This document shows, one piece after another, positions 60,818 to 64,000 of a stretch of DNA of 64,000 nt. Location: the NCBI RefSeq assembly GCF_050003625.1, contig NC_134401.1:63767242-63831241 (forward strand). Direction: 5' to 3'. How positions within the stretch are numbered: the first letter of the stretch is position 1; each line of letters starts with the position of its first letter. The notes below the pieces were generated by a model. The model made no database searches and was not told where the DNA came from. It saw only the letters and a list, made by a program, of their open reading frames with translations. A program made the position numbers and the translations under genes. The stretch is from Haematobia irritans. Taxonomy: Eukaryota > Arthropoda > Insecta > Diptera > Muscidae.

Positions 60818-61440
60818 TCGACCAGGCCGAATTTTATGTACGCTCCATGAATTGCGTATGTTACAAAGTTCTACTGAAGAACATTGATTTCTAAATTGAC
60901 GAGAAAGGCAGATTAAATGCCTATAATTGTGAACCGATATGGTTCATGGTAATTAGAGAGTCAGATTTCAGACGGATCGGATGAAATCTGGGAATCGGTC
61001 TATTTTTTGAATGGTTATTACAAAGTATATACTAACATCACGTACCAAAATTCAACGGGATGGACGGTAATGTGCACATCCAACAAGCTTTGGAAATTTC
61101 TCCAAGGGGCTCCGGAGGTAAAATCTTTGAATAGGTTCATATAGGGGCTATATATAATTATAGACTGATATGGGCCAGTTTTTGGATGGTTTTTAGAGAG
61201 TGTCATGAGGGATCGGTTTGTTTGGGGCTATATCAAAACGTGGCCCGATATTGCCCATTTTCAAATATCAAATATCAAGTTCGTAGCTTGTTTCGTTCGG
61301 AAGTGACAGTGATTATCGTACGGGCGTACAGACATCGCTGGATTTACTCAGAATTGTGCCACCACCCAAAATAGGATATGATATCATATATTTCGATGTA
61401 TTACAAACGCAATGACAAAGTTAGTGTACAAAAAAATATA
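60818..61440 (-). repeat. DINE-1-like family A, reverse, diverged
   Basis: GCTCGACCAGGCCGAATTTT at the left; TAGCTTGTTTCGTTCGGAAG and ATTACAAACGCAATGACAAA at the right. It has about two degenerate tandem units. Confidence 0.6.
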
Positions 61441-61960
61441 AAAAAAGAAACCTTTTCATGGACCATGCACTTTTTTGTGACAATTCAATTTGTTTTTACA
61501 TTTTGGAGCAAAATCTGTATTTTTATCTTATGCGCTTAGAAATAATTAAGATTATCACATTGCCACAAATTCCATGTAAATTTCTTGTGTGATCATTTAA
61601 ATGTTCGTTCTTTTTTTTTAAATCGAACTTTGATTTTGGCCAAAATGAACTAATCGATAACGATGAAGAAACAGTACCTTCCACTGAGTTTTAGGGTTCT
61701 TCACGTATTTACAGTAGATAATGGATATAAGAAAGTTGGTCTTGAATATGTGTGTTTTGTTATACACAATTACTGTTAATAAGAAAATAGTTTCTTAAGT
61801 GTATACATAAATTAGAAAATATCATGAAATTCGATTTAAGAAAGAAAATTCATAATCTTATTGTATAGTTTTAAAATATTTAAAAATATTAAAACCGCTT
61901 ATAACATCATTCTGCCGTAAAATAAAAAACCTCACATTTATATTCTTCACAGGGTGCTTT

Positions 61961-62040
61961 GGTTAGGTTAGGTTAAAGTGGCAGCCCGATTAAGATTCAG
62001 GCTCACTTAGACTATTCAGTCCATTGTGATACCACATTAA
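61961..62040 (-). mobile_element. 5'-truncated SINE, reverse
   Basis: GGTTAGGTTAGGTTAAAGTGG followed by CAGGCTCACTTAGACTATTC and CAGTCCATTGTGATACCACA: the complement of the last ~80 bases of the 22091 SINE. The tRNA head is missing. Confidence 0.75.
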
Positions 62041-62559
62041 CTAAAAGTACCTATTACATATGGACACTTATAGTTTTAACCGCTGAACCTTCTCGATTAT
62101 TTTTCTTCGTTGAACCAACCAGATTGTTCCAAAAACATTAGCAGACTGCTTAAGACTGCACAAGGTGCTTAATTGCATTATTCTTTTTTTTTCGGGAAAC
62201 GATCTATATAGAATCTTTACCAAAAATTTCTGTATGATTGTTACAACTGACAAACTAAAAACTGACGTTTTTAACACGATTTAAGTGTAAAAATTTCAAC
62301 TGTCCTCTAGTGTAAAAATTTCAACTACCCACATTATATACCAATCGCGAAAATATAATCTATTAAATTGACCTAGGCTGGACGTCCACACAATATAAAT
62401 CAAAATAGGTATTTCATGAAAAGCCAAGTTTCGTCATTATTTTTGTTTTGTATTTGTAGACATACCACTGTCTTTCATACAAATTTTTTTGTGAATAGGA
62501 AGATATTTCTGAGGACTAACGGCAGAAAAATCCTAAAAACAAATGAAGCAAATTAAAAA

Positions 62560-63420
62560 TTGAAAAAAGAGCTCATGTGACAATACTGCTTAGTGTAAAT
62601 AACGTCCCCGAATGGAACGTTGGTTACATGAAAAAGCGAAAAAGCTGGACATTGTTAACGACACTGGAATGTGAGTTAAAAAAACGGTGGCGGACAACCA
62701 TCCCAGGTCCTGCTGCTACCTGCAATACTATACTCCAAATGGATATGCAACACCATCCGTCCATATTGTTTGCGAATTGGGAAGCGAGAAATAACAAACG
62801 GAGATTTTTTCTTGATAACAGCAGCAGCAGGCTCTATAAAATCCACCGCAATATGGAGCCTACTACCCCCGCCTATGGTTACTGCATACAGGATTCCTGT
62901 TACTCTTGTCGTTGTTGGGCTTCCTATTTAATCCCTGCAGGCATGTGGAAAACCAACTGGCTTTGTCATGCAGCCAGCAAACCAGCCCCCCTTTTTGCGA
63001 CACCATGGGACACTCTGTGTTTTTACACGAGTTGATGGCATTCATTGCGGTTTACAGCTTTCGTCCTTGCTGTGATGGTACTTGCAGTGCCATTACGAAT
63101 GACTAACGTCTGTCCACAGCTATTTCCGCTTATGGTTGCCTGGACTGCTCGTTCCCATTTACTGTTTTTTTTGTTTTGTTGTTGTTGCTCATATTGTTGT
63201 GGAAAGATTATCATTTTTCACTTATGTCATCATCCCAGCATAAATACGTTTTGTAAAGCTAAGGAATTTAATCGTGCAACCACCACACTCCCCTTATACA
63301 TCCTGGCTTCTGCATTCCATGGCACTCGACTGACGAGAATGATGAAAAAGTCGACAAACGCAAACCATATTTTACGAAAGCATTAAACATATTTCCATGT
63401 CGATACCCTTGCCCCGCCCT
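62560..63420. other. Less AT-rich intron block with a 152-codon open frame
   Basis: The plus frame 62577-63035 (start MTILLSVNNVPEWNVG, later CYSCRCWASYLIPAG) has no domain I recognise, and overlaps minus frames of 60 codons. There is no clear splice context. The block lacks the repeat families of the window. It may be regulatory sequence, an unrecognised exon or chance. Confidence 0.2.
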
Positions 63421-63804
63421 GGGTATATTCTAGAGTTCTGGAATTTGCTATGCATTCGATGCCAGCAAAACATCAACCACAACAGCAGAAGGAGGAGAAA
63501 AACAGAAAAAGTTATAATCTCTACTTTATGCACAATGCCAGGAAATATCTTCAGTTTTTCTTTGTGAAACTTCTTTATATTATGAGGCACAGTGGTATTG
63601 AGAAAAAAAGAGGATAGGGACACTTTCACAATGAATGTCATAGTGAGCCCAAAGTAAACAAATGCTGGCAGGGTGGGCGTTTCTAATGCCGAGTGGCTTA
63701 AGTGTCCGATCTATTCTTGATCATGATGAACTGCTAAAACAATACAACGGTGTACGTCTGCCTGTCCGTCCGTTTACATAAATTCTACAATAATAGCCCT
63801 TCAA

Positions 63805-64000
63805 ACAAAAAAAAATTGTTTCCGATTCAATCACGAATTTAATTGATTCAATTAGTTTTTTAATTGAAATGTCTTCAATCACGAAAATGATAGTATCAAT
63901 CACAGTTTTAATTGGACATTTAAAAAATAATTGATTAAAAAATTACGATTTCATTAGCAAATTTCCATTAATTTTTTAATTGATTCATATAAAAATTTAT
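63805..64000. repeat. Family F AT-rich repeat, runs off the window
   Basis: GATTCAATCACGAATTTAAT, TCTTCAATCACGAAAATGAT and ATTAATTTTTTAATTGATTC match 13520-13600 and 33885-33960. Confidence 0.5.

Overview
The window looks like AT-rich nuclear DNA of a dipteran, most likely a calyptrate (muscoid) fly. It holds one host gene whose exons are short islands in long, transposon-filled introns, a dense DINE-1/INE-1-like repeat load, tRNA-derived SINEs with TAACC tails, mariner, hAT and LINE remnants, and an immunoglobulin-superfamily protein that reads like the insect nephrin homologues Sticks-and-stones/Hibris. The species cannot be named from the sequence alone.

Host gene. On the + strand, eight consecutive exons (25267-25403, 43492-43645, 43784-43921, 44865-45029, 45143-45430, 45524-45805, 45913-46336, 49828-49994) splice in a continuous frame with AG acceptors and GT donors. 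They encode the last five Ig domains and the single fibronectin type III domain of a nephrin-family cell adhesion receptor. Two further exons follow, 50585-50776 and 53799-53948. Each begins and ends in phase 1, and each encodes a transmembrane helix with a basic stop-transfer segment. They share a helix pattern (Asn, then Gly five residues on) and look like duplicated, mutually exclusive membrane exons. The 5' exons (signal peptide and upstream Ig domains) lie before base 1. The cytoplasmic exons were not recognised and probably lie beyond base 64000.

Layout. 1-25266 is upstream intron: two SINEs, a DINE-1-like element of each of two families (A and B), an hAT element with an 8-bp duplication and another repeat nested in it, a LINE RNase H/C-terminal fragment abutting a transposase fragment, and a 1.4-kb element with CCCAGCAAAAAA termini. 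25404-43491 is an 18-kb intron that splits one Ig domain; it holds more DINE-1-like copies and a mariner interrupted by another repeat. 43492-46336 is the compact Ig exon cluster. 46337-64000 holds the FN3 exon, the two membrane exons and large introns with a Tc1-like MITE, a fold-back element, a second hAT element (8-bp duplication) and another decayed transposase.

The strongest points for a second look are: the pair of alternative membrane exons, whose donors are the only non-consensus donors in the gene; the shared 51-codon (153-bp) tandem unit that aligns without gaps between the two DINE-1-like families; and a 40-bp, severely truncated SINE copy with a perfect 13-bp target duplication inside one of them. 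I did not find a convincing new protein-coding system, tRNA gene, rRNA gene or CRISPR array.
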